Shown here: positions 1 to 7,423 of the stretch, piece by piece | Layout of the letters: every line of letters begins with the position of its first letter | Numbering within the stretch: position 1 is the stretch's first letter | Source: Luteimonas kalidii | Lineage (GTDB): Bacteria; Pseudomonadota; Gammaproteobacteria; Xanthomonadales; Xanthomonadaceae | Direction: 5' to 3' | NCBI RefSeq assembly: GCF_029887935.1 | Contig: NZ_JARXRO010000016.1 | Coordinates: 140,281-204,280, forward strand | Length of the DNA: 64,000 nucleotides | Translations under genes and position numbers: made by a program | Notes under the pieces: model-generated | The model's input: the letters and a program-made list of their open reading frames with translations, nothing else | The model's database searches: none | Told to the model about the DNA's origin: nothing

Positions 1-470
1 CGATCTACAGCACGGAAGGCGCGGCCGGACTGGGCGGGCGGCTGCTGTTCGGCCTGCTCGGCGACCGCTACGGGGCGCGTCGGGTGCTGGTCGCGGGCCT
101 GTCCCTGCAGGCGCTGGCCGGCGTCGCCTACCTCGCGGTGAGCGGACTCACCGGCTTCTACGCGGTGGCGTTCGTGTTCGGCCTGGCCTACGGCGGCACG
201 ATGCCGCTGTACGCCTCGCTGGCGCGCGAGGCGTTCGCGCCGCGCATCCTCGGCGGGGTGATCGGCGCGATGACGCTGCTGTCGGGGCTGGGGATGGCCC
301 TGGGTCCGCTGGCGGGCGGCTGGCTGTTCGACCGCTACGGCAGCTATGCCTGGATGTACGTCGGCACATTGCTGCTCGGACTGGCGGCGGCGGCGATCGT
401 CGCCTGCTTCCCGCGGCCGGCCGGCGGGCACACGCGCACCCGGCTGGAGGCGCGCACCGCGGCCACGTGA
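1..470 (+). CDS. MFS transporter, C-terminal part (cut by window edge)
   Basis: The frame is open from base 3 and stops at 470, so about 155 C-terminal residues are visible. They begin with GRLLFGLLGDRYGARR, the cytoplasmic-loop signature of the major facilitator superfamily (G-x-L-x-D-R-x-G-x-R), most likely the second copy between TM8 and TM9. Four hydrophobic segments follow, as expected for TM9-TM12, then a short polar tail rich in Arg and Thr. It should be an inner-membrane secondary transporter. Substrate specificity sits mostly in the missing N-terminal half, so no substrate is proposed. The next gene is convergent and ends 10 bp downstream. Confidence 0.85.
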   Translation, partial: IYSTEGAAGLGGRLLFGLLGDRYGARRVLVAGLSLQALAGVAYLAVSGLTGFYAVAFVFGLAYGGTMPLYASLAREAFAPRILGGVIGAMTLLSGLGMALGPLAGGWLFDRYGSYAWMYVGTLLLGLAAAAIVACFPRPAGGHTRTRLEARTAAT

Positions 471-480
471 GCGCAGCGCC

Positions 481-690
481 TCAGGCCGCGATATGCGGCG
501 GTGCGAGCACGGGCGCGATGTCCAGTTCGACCGCCATGCCGGCGCGGCGCGCGCGGCGCGCGCAGGCACTGGCGTAGTCGTTGGCGGCGTCGAGCTCGCT
601 GAAGTAGCCGTCGACGATGCAGTCGCGCGTCACCGACCATCCGCCCTGGATATCGGGCCGTACTTCGATCCGGATCCTGGCCTGGTTCAT
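481..690 (-). CDS. Small hypothetical protein
   Basis: A 69-residue acidic-to-neutral protein beginning MNQARIRIEVRPDIQGG. I chose the ATG at 690 because AAGGTG lies just upstream on the minus strand; the frame extends 12 codons further without a better ribosome site. It has no signal peptide or membrane segment. The opening alternates charged and hydrophobic residues (RIRIEVRPDIQGGWSVTRD), which suggests a small beta-sheet domain followed by one helix (ELDAANDYASACARRARRAG), similar in layout to DUF2188-type proteins. That resemblance is weak and no function is assigned. The gene stands alone, convergent with the upstream transporter. Confidence 0.6.
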   Translation of the reverse strand: MNQARIRIEVRPDIQGGWSVTRDCIVDGYFSELDAANDYASACARRARRAGMAVELDIAPVLAPPHIAA

Positions 691-802
691 CGTGCACCTT
701 CGCGGGACTGTCTGCGGGAGGCGCATCCTAGGGACGCCAACGTCAAGATTCCGTGGCGAATTCCGGTCGCGCGGATGACAGCGCGAGAGATGGTGGGGGC
801 GG

Positions 803-1948
803 TCACATCCGGGCGTGGCGCGCGCCGATCCGGGCGCCCAGCAGCGCGGCCGCCGCCAGGGTCGCGGCTACGGCCAGCAGGGCGAAGACCAGGCTGGCGC
901 CCTGGGCGACGAAGCCGATCAGCGCCGGGCCCGCCAGCACGCCGGCGTAGCCGAACGTGGACACCGCCGGGATCGCCAGGTGCGCCGGCATCCGGCGTTG
1001 CTCGCCGGCGAGCGAGAACATCACCGGCACGATGTTGGCGCAGCCCACGCCCAGCAGCGCATGGCCCGCGAGGCTGGCGCCCAGCCCCGGCGCGAGCACC
1101 GCCAGCGCAAGGCCGCACGCCCCCACCGCGCCGCCCGCGAGCACCGTCGGTGCGCGCCCCAGCCGCGCGATCACGCCGTCGCCCACCAGCCGGGTCGCGG
1201 TCATCGTCAGGTTGAAGGCGACGAAGCCCCAGCCCGCCTGCGCCACCGCGATGCCGCGCACCTCGTGCAGGAACACCGCGCTCCAGTCGAGCATCGCGCC
1301 CTCGGCGAGGAAGCTCACGAAGCACACCGCACCGATCGCCACCACCACGCCGCGCGGCAGCGCGAACACCGGCGCGTCGTTCGGCGCACGATCGCGCCGC
1401 CAGGCGCGCATCGACGCCGCGCACAGCAGCGCGGCGATGGCCGCCACGGCCAACGTCGCTGCCAGCGGGCCGCGACCGGTCCCCAGCACCACGGTGGCGA
1501 GCAGCGCGCCGGCCAGGCTGCCCACGCTGTAGAACGCGTGGAAGCCGGACATCATCGGCCGCGCGGCTTCGCGTTCGACCACCACCGCCTGGATGTTCAT
1601 GGTGCAGTCCATCGCCCCGACCGCGGCGCCGAACAGCAGCAGCACCAGGCCCAGCAGCCACGCATCGGGCACCAGCGCCAGCAGCGGCAGCGCGGCCAGC
1701 ATCAGCACCGTGCTGCCCAGCATCACGCGGCGGCAGCCCTGGCGCGCGGCCAGCGCGCCGGCCAGCGGCATCGCCAGCAGCGAGCCCAGCCCCAGGCACA
1801 GCAGCACCAGGCCCAGTCCGGCCTCGTCGAGGCCGGTGCGCAGTTTCGCGAACGGCACCAGCGGCGCCCAGGTCGCGATGACGAAACCGGGAATGAAGAA
1901 CGCCGCCCGGGTGGCGTGCTGCTGAGCGCGACGTGGATCGATAGCCAA
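803..1948 (-). CDS. MFS transporter, YbjJ-like
   Basis: About 381 residues with roughly twelve hydrophobic segments. The N-terminal part reads RAAFFIPGFVIATWAPLVPF and, a little later, LGLGSLLAMPLAGALAAR, a pattern typical of the YbjJ-like branch of the major facilitator superfamily, in which the first helix carries a W-x-P-L motif. An inner-membrane secondary transporter is expected; the substrate cannot be read from sequence. There is no in-frame ATG near the homologous start, so I take TTG at 1948, with GAAGGA 12 bases upstream. The frame stays open far upstream, but that part has no protein character. It is divergent from the deacetylase gene at 2336. Confidence 0.8.
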   Translation of the reverse strand: MAIDPRRAQQHATRAAFFIPGFVIATWAPLVPFAKLRTGLDEAGLGLVLLCLGLGSLLAMPLAGALAARQGCRRVMLGSTVLMLAALPLLALVPDAWLLGLVLLLFGAAVGAMDCTMNIQAVVVEREAARPMMSGFHAFYSVGSLAGALLATVVLGTGRGPLAATLAVAAIAALLCAASMRAWRRDRAPNDAPVFALPRGVVVAIGAVCFVSFLAEGAMLDWSAVFLHEVRGIAVAQAGWGFVAFNLTMTATRLVGDGVIARLGRAPTVLAGGAVGACGLALAVLAPGLGASLAGHALLGVGCANIVPVMFSLAGEQRRMPAHLAIPAVSTFGYAGVLAGPALIGFVAQGASLVFALLAVAATLAAAALLGARIGARHARM

Positions 1949-2026
1949 GGCGAATGCGCGTCCTTCGGAGGGCCCGCCACCATAGCGGGCGCGGCGCCGG
2001 CGCGGAATGGTCCGTTGGCAACCGTT

Positions 2027-2051
2027 CCCGGGTGCGCTGCGCTTACCCGGG
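2027..2051 (-). repeat. REP-like hairpin, copy 1
   Basis: Arms CCCGGGT (2027-2033) and ACCCGGG (2045-2051) enclose an 11-base loop. On the minus strand the loop reads AAGCGCAGCGC, nearly the same as the AAGCGAAGCGC loop of the element at 9390-9414, with the same 7-11-7 layout. The two copies lie in opposite orientation in intergenic DNA, which is the behaviour of a short repetitive extragenic palindrome. Confidence 0.55.
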
Positions 2052-2161
2052 GCACGATGGTCCCGATGCAATCCCCCAACCATCCGGTCCGCCGACGCTG
2101 CCGACCACCTGCGCTGGCGACGCGACGGTGGAATGTCCATGCGCTCTTCCCGGATCCCCTT

Positions 2162-2177
2162 GGGGCGCATGCGCCCC
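2162..2177. promoter_or_regulatory. Perfect 16-bp palindrome
   Basis: GGGGCGCATGCGCCCC is perfectly self-complementary and lies 160 bp before the deacetylase start in a divergent spacer. It could bind a dimeric regulator or be chance in very G+C-rich DNA. No partner is evident. Confidence 0.3.
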
Positions 2178-2335
2178 GGAGGCTCCTCACGTGCACCATT
2201 GCGCGTGGTCGCGCCTCGCGTCGTCCTCCACGCCGTGTACGTTCCGCACGCCACGGCCCACGCCGACCCCGCCGCGCACCACCCGCCTCCGTTTGCGGCA
2301 CCATACGGGCCGCACAGGTCACGCCCGGGGGTCCG

Positions 2336-3157
2336 ATGTCGCGTTTCCGTTTCGCCACCTGCATGGCCGCCTGGCTGCTGGCCGGCGCCGTCTCCGCCGC
2401 GCAACCGCCGGCATTCCCCTGGCCCGACGGCCAGCGCGCCGCGGTGAGCCTGGCCTACGACGACGCGGTGCCCTCGCAGCTGGACAACGCGATCCCCGCG
2501 CTCGACCGCCACGGCCTCAAGGGCACCTTCTACCTGACCCTGGCCGCCGATCCCGTGCGCGACCGGCTCGAGGAATGGCGCGCCGCCGCGCGCAACGGCC
2601 ACGAGCTCGGCAACCACAGCCTGTTCCACCAGTGCTCCGCGCAGGGGCCCGGGCGCGAGTGGGTGCAGCCGGAGCAGGATCTCGACGCGATCACCGCGGC
2701 GCAGATGCGCGCCCAGGTGGCGCTGGCCAACACCATGCTGCACGCGATCGACGGCAGCACCGAATTCACCTTCACCGCGCCCTGCGGCGACCGCCGCGCC
2801 AGCGATGGCGACTACATCGGCCTGGTCGCGCCGCTGTTCCTGGGCATCAAGCTGGTCGGCGGCACGGTGGTCGAGGACATGTGGACGCTGGATCCCGCCG
2901 CGGTGCCGGTGACGGTGCCGGTCGATGCGAGCGGCGACGAGCTGATCGCGCTGGTCGAAGAAGCCGGGCGCCGCGGCACGATGGTCAACTTCACCTTCCA
3001 CGGCATCGGCGGCGACCACCTGACGGTGGGCAACGCCGCGCACGAAGCGCTGCTCGCCCACCTCGCGCAGCATCGCGACCGCTACTGGACCGACACCTTC
3101 CGCAACCAGATGCGCTGGGTGCGCGATCGCCAGGCGGAGTCCGCGGCGCAGCGCTGA
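2336..3157 (+). CDS. Secreted polysaccharide deacetylase family protein (NodB fold)
   Basis: 273 residues. Residues 1-22 are a signal peptide (MSRFRFATCMAAWLLAGAVS, cleavage after an AxA-like site), so export is expected. NodB motifs are visible: the catalytic/metal Asp pair in LAYDDAVPS (D42-D43), the metal-binding HSLFH (H94, H98) after ELGN, the TAPCGDRR segment where the motif 3 Arg is expected, and NFTFHGIGG near the C-terminus with the last catalytic His. The family hydrolyses N- or O-acetyl groups from surface glycans such as peptidoglycan, chitin or xylan; substrate is unknown here. Motif 1 is YDDA rather than the usual FDDG, as in a divergent subgroup. The downstream gene is convergent, 13 bp away. 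Confidence 0.8.
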   Translation: MSRFRFATCMAAWLLAGAVSAAQPPAFPWPDGQRAAVSLAYDDAVPSQLDNAIPALDRHGLKGTFYLTLAADPVRDRLEEWRAAARNGHELGNHSLFHQCSAQGPGREWVQPEQDLDAITAAQMRAQVALANTMLHAIDGSTEFTFTAPCGDRRASDGDYIGLVAPLFLGIKLVGGTVVEDMWTLDPAAVPVTVPVDASGDELIALVEEAGRRGTMVNFTFHGIGGDHLTVGNAAHEALLAHLAQHRDRYWTDTFRNQMRWVRDRQAESAAQR

Positions 3158-3170
3158 CGCGCAGGCGCGC

Positions 3171-3962
3171 TCAGTCCCCGGCGTCGGCCCCGGCGTCGGC
3201 GTCGATGCCGCGGCCGGTCGCGGCCCACCAGATCCCGCCGTAGAGGTGCGCCAGGTAGGTGGCGTCGTCGTACGCGGCCGGCGGATGGCCGACCGCGGTG
3301 ACGAACACGCGCCCGCCATCGAAGGCGTGGTACCAGGCGACCGGGTGGTCGGCGCCCATGCCGCGCGCGACCTGCCCGGGCCAGATGCGGGTGGGATCAT
3401 AGCTGCGTTCGTCCACCGACAGCACCGTGCGCAGCCCGTCCACCAGCGGCGGCCCGAACTCGTACCACTCGTCGCTCCAGGTCCAGCGCGCGGGCAGCGC
3501 GAACGTTGCCGGGAACGCGGGGTCGGCCACCCGCACCAGCGCGGTCTGCACCATCGGATGGATGCGGAACGTGCGGCCGATCATGCGTTCGAACCAGGGC
3601 CAGTCCCCCGGCGGATTGAAGATCAGCGCGCGGTGCACGGCCACCACCCCGCCGCCGGCGCGCACGTAGTCCTCCAGCGCCGTGCGCTGGGCGGCGCGCA
3701 GTTCGTCGCCCGGCGTGTTGAGCAGCACAATCGCGTCGTAGCTCGACAGCTCGCCGTCGAACGGCGAGGTATTCCAGGTCCAGTCCAGGTCGAACCCGTG
3801 CTGCCGCGCCAGCTGCTCCAGGCGCGGCTGCGCCACCACGGTGTAATCGTGGTGGTAGCGATTGGGCACGGCGACCACCAGCACCCTGAACTGGTCGTCC
3901 GCGGCGGCGGGCACGGCGGCGAGCAGCCACCACAGGACGAGCGCGGCGAAGAGTGTCTTCAT
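3171..3962 (-). CDS. Secreted ThuA-like domain protein
   Basis: 263 residues with a signal peptide at 1-22 (MKTLFAALVLWWLLAAVPAA). The mature part opens with RVLVVAVPNRYHHDY, the beta-strand/loop that starts ThuA-like domains, a class I glutamine-amidotransferase fold. The later segment LLNTPGDELRAAQRTALEDYVRAGG matches the family pattern in which a flexible strand is followed by a helix and a glycine-rich turn. The canonical amidotransferase catalytic Cys is not evident, as usual for ThuA-like proteins. It ends with a small Asp/Ala tail (GIDADAGADAGD). These proteins often act in periplasmic sugar metabolism; the actual role here is unknown. It is convergent with the deacetylase gene. Confidence 0.75.
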   Translation of the reverse strand: MKTLFAALVLWWLLAAVPAAADDQFRVLVVAVPNRYHHDYTVVAQPRLEQLARQHGFDLDWTWNTSPFDGELSSYDAIVLLNTPGDELRAAQRTALEDYVRAGGGVVAVHRALIFNPPGDWPWFERMIGRTFRIHPMVQTALVRVADPAFPATFALPARWTWSDEWYEFGPPLVDGLRTVLSVDERSYDPTRIWPGQVARGMGADHPVAWYHAFDGGRVFVTAVGHPPAAYDDATYLAHLYGGIWWAATGRGIDADAGADAGD

Positions 3963-4176
3963 CGCCGCATGGTACCGGTCGCCGCAACCGTGCCGGCTCG
4001 CCCCTGGCCGGGGCCGCGGCAACCCGCAGCGGGGTCGACCCCCTCGCGAGCGTGCCCGGTGCGCGTCCATCGCCCCTTCCGGGCAGCATGCCCCGTGGGC
4101 TCGCAGCCCACCTTCGCGTGTCCCTCGCATCACCGCTGCGATGCTGCGGCTCCCCCACCCTCCCCCGGAGCGCCCG

Positions 4177-4563
4177 ATGGGCCGTCCCCGCAAACGCCGT
4201 GCCCGTGCCACCACCGCCAGCGCCCAGCTGGTCGAACTGGGCGCCGCTGCGCCCCTGGTCGCGGCGGCGCGGCTCTCGCGCATGGCCCTGGCAGGGGCCA
4301 ACCCGTCCGCGCGCGACCGCCGCGAGTTCAGCGGCATGGTGAGCGAGAAGCAGGCGGCGTTCGCCCAGTCCTGGGCCGCGATGTGGGCCGAGGCCTGGAG
4401 CCTGCAGGCACAGCTGGCGTGGTCGTGGTGGCTGTCGCCGACTGCCGCCGCGCAGGCGCGGCTGCGCCGGACGGCCTCGACCGGCTTCGACCGGATCATG
4501 GCCAGCGGCGTGGCGCCCTGGCATCGCCAGGTGCTGGCCAACGCGCGGCGACTGCGGAGCTGA
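4177..4563 (+). CDS. Phasin-like small protein
   Basis: 128 residues, starting MGRPRKRRARATTASAQL. The ATG at 4177 has GGAG six bases upstream, which decides the start. After a very basic N-terminus the protein is predicted largely helical (SAQLVELGAAAPLVAAARLS, then a Trp-rich stretch AFAQSWAAMWAEAWSLQAQL) with no signal peptide or membrane span. That layout resembles small proteins annotated as polyhydroxyalkanoate granule-associated phasins in xanthomonads, which coat storage granules. No PHA synthase or depolymerase gene is in the window, so the granule role is only a family-based inference. Confidence 0.55.
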   Translation: MGRPRKRRARATTASAQLVELGAAAPLVAAARLSRMALAGANPSARDRREFSGMVSEKQAAFAQSWAAMWAEAWSLQAQLAWSWWLSPTAAAQARLRRTASTGFDRIMASGVAPWHRQVLANARRLRS

Positions 4564-4763
4564 CGCGCCGCCCGGGCAGCCGGCATCCGGCGGCATCCGG
4601 CGCGGCCTGCGGTGGACAGGCCACCGTCCCGTGCATGACGCCGGTCGGGCCAACCGGTGAGTCCGTTCGCGGCGCGAAGCCCCCCGCGACGCCGCTACAC
4701 TACCGCCGCGCACGGAACCTTCGGCGGCGCCGCCGGTCCCACGACGCGGACAGGGGAGAGCGG

Positions 4764-5885
4764 GTGGAGGCAGCGAAGATCCATTGGGTGGTCACGCTCA
4801 TCCGGCGCAACCGGACGCTCTTCTTCGCGCTGGGTTTCGTGGTCCTCGGCACCCATCTGGTCTACCTGCGGGCCGGCCCGCTGATGTGGACCCTGCTCGC
4901 GCTGCAGCTGCTGGTGTACCCGCAGCTGGCGTACTGGCGTGCGGCCCGCGCGCGCGACCCGCTGCGCGCGGAGATGCAGAACCTGCTGGTCGACGGCCTG
5001 CTGCTCGGCGTGTGGATGGGCGTGTGGGGGCTGCCGCTGTGGATCTCCTTCATGTTCTTCGTCGGCACCTGCCTGAACGTGATGATCTTCATGGGCATGT
5101 CGGGGCTGTGGAAGGGGGTCGCCGCGATCGCCGCGGGCGTGGCCGGCGCAGCCGTGTTCAACGGCCTGTCCTTCCGCCCGCATACCGAACTGCATACCAG
5201 CCTGATGTGCATCGCGCTGCTGACCGGTTACCTGCTGATCTACGCGCGCGACGCCTACCGCCGTGGCGTGTCGCTGCGCGAGAGCCGGCGCCAGCTCGGC
5301 GAGCGGCTCGACGAGATCACGCGGCTGCAGTCGCAGCTGCAGGAACAGGCGCAGCGCGATCCCCTCACCGGCCTGCACAACCGTCGCGCGCTGGACGAGG
5401 CGCTGGAGCGCGAACTGGCCGCATGCGCCGCGACCGGCTTGCCGCTGGCGCTGGTCCTGATCGACATCGACCGCTTCAAGCGCATCAACGACACCTACGG
5501 CCACCCCGCCGGCGACGAGATGATCCGCCGGCTGGCCGACCTGTTGCGCGATCGGGTGCGCGACGAAGGCCTGATCGCCTGCCGCTACGGTGGCGAGGAG
5601 TTCCTGCTGATGCTGCCGGCCACGCCCCTGCACGACGCGGCGGGCCTGGCCGAGGAACTGCGTGCGACGTTCGAATCGCTGCGGGTGGAGGCCGGCGGCC
5701 AAGTGATGCGCACCACGCTGTCGATCGGCGTGGCCGGCTGCCCCGAACACGGGACGCACGCACCGACGCTGGTGCTGCGCGCCGACCACGCGCTGTACGC
5801 GGCCAAGCTGGGCGGACGCAACCAGGTGGTGCGCGCCGACGCACTGCCGGACCACGCGCCCCCGGTGCCGGCCGCCGCCACCTGA
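4764..5885 (+). CDS. Membrane diguanylate cyclase, MASE2-GGDEF
   Basis: 373 residues. A GTG start at 4764 is supported by AGGGGAG five bases upstream; the next in-frame ATG would cut into the sensor. Residues about 10-165 form a MASE2-type membrane sensor, opening with IRRNRTLFFALGFVVLGTHL and containing several transmembrane helices. A helical linker (about 170-195) joins a GGDEF domain with RDPLTGLHNRRALDE and the active site GGEEF at 276-280. It should make cyclic di-GMP from two GTP at the inner membrane. The residues before the active site (RDEGLIACRY) do not give the RxxD product-inhibition site at its normal position. It appears monocistronic. Confidence 0.9.
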   Translation: MEAAKIHWVVTLIRRNRTLFFALGFVVLGTHLVYLRAGPLMWTLLALQLLVYPQLAYWRAARARDPLRAEMQNLLVDGLLLGVWMGVWGLPLWISFMFFVGTCLNVMIFMGMSGLWKGVAAIAAGVAGAAVFNGLSFRPHTELHTSLMCIALLTGYLLIYARDAYRRGVSLRESRRQLGERLDEITRLQSQLQEQAQRDPLTGLHNRRALDEALERELAACAATGLPLALVLIDIDRFKRINDTYGHPAGDEMIRRLADLLRDRVRDEGLIACRYGGEEFLLMLPATPLHDAAGLAEELRATFESLRVEAGGQVMRTTLSIGVAGCPEHGTHAPTLVLRADHALYAAKLGGRNQVVRADALPDHAPPVPAAAT

Positions 5886-5907
5886 CCTGGCACCGGCGGC
5901 CGCCGTC

Positions 5908-6921
5908 TCAGCCGTCGAGCCGCACCGGCCGCCCCGAGCGCGCGGACTGCGCGATCGCCTGCAGGATGCGCACATCGCGCAGGCCTTCTTCTCCCGGCAG
6001 CCTGACCGGGCGACCTTCGAGGATCGACAGCGCGAAATCGTCGAGCTCGGCGGCGAACGGGTCGATGTCGGGGAACTCGATCGCCACGCCGTCGCTGCGG
6101 CGGCCGCGGTTTCCGTCGTAGAAGAACGCCGGGTCGAGTTCGAACCAGCCGCGCTCGCAATCGACCCGCATCCGGCACATGCCGGAGCCCCGATAGCTGG
6201 TGGCGCAATGCGCGAGCACGCCACCGGGAAAGCGCGCGGTCCAGACCACGGTCTCGTCGACCTCGGCGTACTTCACCGGATCGGTCTTCACCTCCATCGC
6301 GCTGACCTCCATCGGCTCCTCGCCGGTGAGGTAGCGCGTGGCCTGGAGGGCGTAGATGCCCACGTCGAACAGCGCGCCGCCGCCGGCGAGCGCATGCCGC
6401 AGCCGCCACTGCCCGGGGCGGCCGACATCGATCGAGAACGCGGCCTGCACCGTGAGCGGCGCGCCGAACGTGCGCTCGCGCGCCAGGCGGATGCATTCGA
6501 CGTGGTGCGGATCGTAGTGGCAGCGGTAGGCGGTGCCGAGCAGGCGGCCGGCGTCGCGGCAGGCATCGATCATCGCCTGGCAGCGCTCGACCGACACCTC
6601 CAGCGGCTTCTCGCAGAACACGTGCTTGCCGGCGCGCGCGGCGGCGATCGCGTGGCCGGCGTGCAGGGCGTTGGGTGTGACGACGTACACCACGTCGATG
6701 TCCGGGTTGTCGCACATCCGGTGCATGTCGTCGTAGCGGTAGACGCTGCGGTCGGGCACGCCGTAGCGCGACTGGAAGCGCGCCACCGTCTCCGGCGTGC
6801 CGCTGACCAGGCCGGCCAGCCGGCAATGGCGCGTCTTGAGCAGGGCGGGCGCGATCTGGTGTTCGCTCAGGTTGCCCAGTCCGCACAGCGCGACACCCAG
6901 GCGGCGATCGCCAGCGCTCAT
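5908..6921 (-). CDS. Gfo/Idh/MocA family NAD(P)-dependent oxidoreductase
   Basis: 337 residues. The N-terminal Rossmann domain starts GVALCGLGNLSEHQIAPAL (GxGxxx nucleotide-binding loop, residues 10-26) and carries VVTPNALHAGH and the family's EKP motif at 104-106 (CEKPLEVS). The C-terminal alpha/beta domain has GGGALFDVGIYALQATRYLTG, the usual G-G-x-x-x-D-x-G-x-x segment. The family oxidises or reduces hydroxyl groups of sugars, inositols and related compounds with NAD(P). The substrate cannot be assigned and no sugar-pathway partner is adjacent. It is convergent with the diguanylate cyclase, 22 bp apart. Confidence 0.85.
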   Translation of the reverse strand: MSAGDRRLGVALCGLGNLSEHQIAPALLKTRHCRLAGLVSGTPETVARFQSRYGVPDRSVYRYDDMHRMCDNPDIDVVYVVTPNALHAGHAIAAARAGKHVFCEKPLEVSVERCQAMIDACRDAGRLLGTAYRCHYDPHHVECIRLARERTFGAPLTVQAAFSIDVGRPGQWRLRHALAGGGALFDVGIYALQATRYLTGEEPMEVSAMEVKTDPVKYAEVDETVVWTARFPGGVLAHCATSYRGSGMCRMRVDCERGWFELDPAFFYDGNRGRRSDGVAIEFPDIDPFAAELDDFALSILEGRPVRLPGEEGLRDVRILQAIAQSARSGRPVRLDG

Positions 6922-7423
6922 GATGCGCGTCCCCGCAGCGCGTCATGGCCGACATGGCCGCGCGTGCACACGCATGGGCACGCGGGCGGATGGACGATCA
7001 TGGCGACTCCCGTACTGCGATGCGGACGTGCATCGTGTCCTGCATGGTCCGCGACCGGGGCACGCGGCGCAACGGCACGTCCGGATCGACGCCACGCAAT
7101 GATGTCGTCCGGACACGGAGGCGCGGCTGCGGGACGGGTGCGCGCGCCGATCCGTGCAGCGACACCGGATGGTCGTTCGGGCCAGGCGGGGGTTCCGTCG
7201 ACGCCTGCCTCGCGATACGCAGCGGGCCGGCGTGCCATTCGCGCACGCACGGCACGCGCCGGGCGTCGGCAACAGGCACGCGGCTTGCGAGGCTTGAGGT
7301 GCGATGGTTGCAACTGCATCGGTCGCCGCTCGCTGCGCCGCAGCGGGAGACACGTCGCGCGCGCGGGCATACTGCCGCGCGGCCGCCCTGGGCGCCCTGT
7401 CCCGACCTCTCCGGAGTTCCTGC
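6922..7423. other. Gene-free spacer
   Basis: 502 bp between the divergent oxidoreductase and serine-hydrolase genes. Open frames exist on both strands but are Arg/Ser/Ala-rich and have no recognisable protein character or convincing ribosome site. I see no tRNA, terminator or repeat. Promoters for both neighbours should be here; none is clear by eye. Confidence 0.5.

Larger units (their letters stand above)
1949..2335. other. Gene-free divergent spacer with two inverted repeats
   Basis: 387 bp between divergent genes. I find no credible coding sequence. It holds a REP-like hairpin at 2027-2051 and a perfect 16-bp palindrome at 2162-2177, each listed separately. Promoters for both flanking genes are expected here, but no clear -35/-10 pair stands out. 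Confidence 0.6.

Noticed and set aside
803..3400. Very long minus-strand frame across the transporter and the deacetylase
   Set aside because: Only the part up to 1948 reads as an MFS protein. The rest is Arg/Ala/Gly-rich antisense to the deacetylase gene and has no domain.
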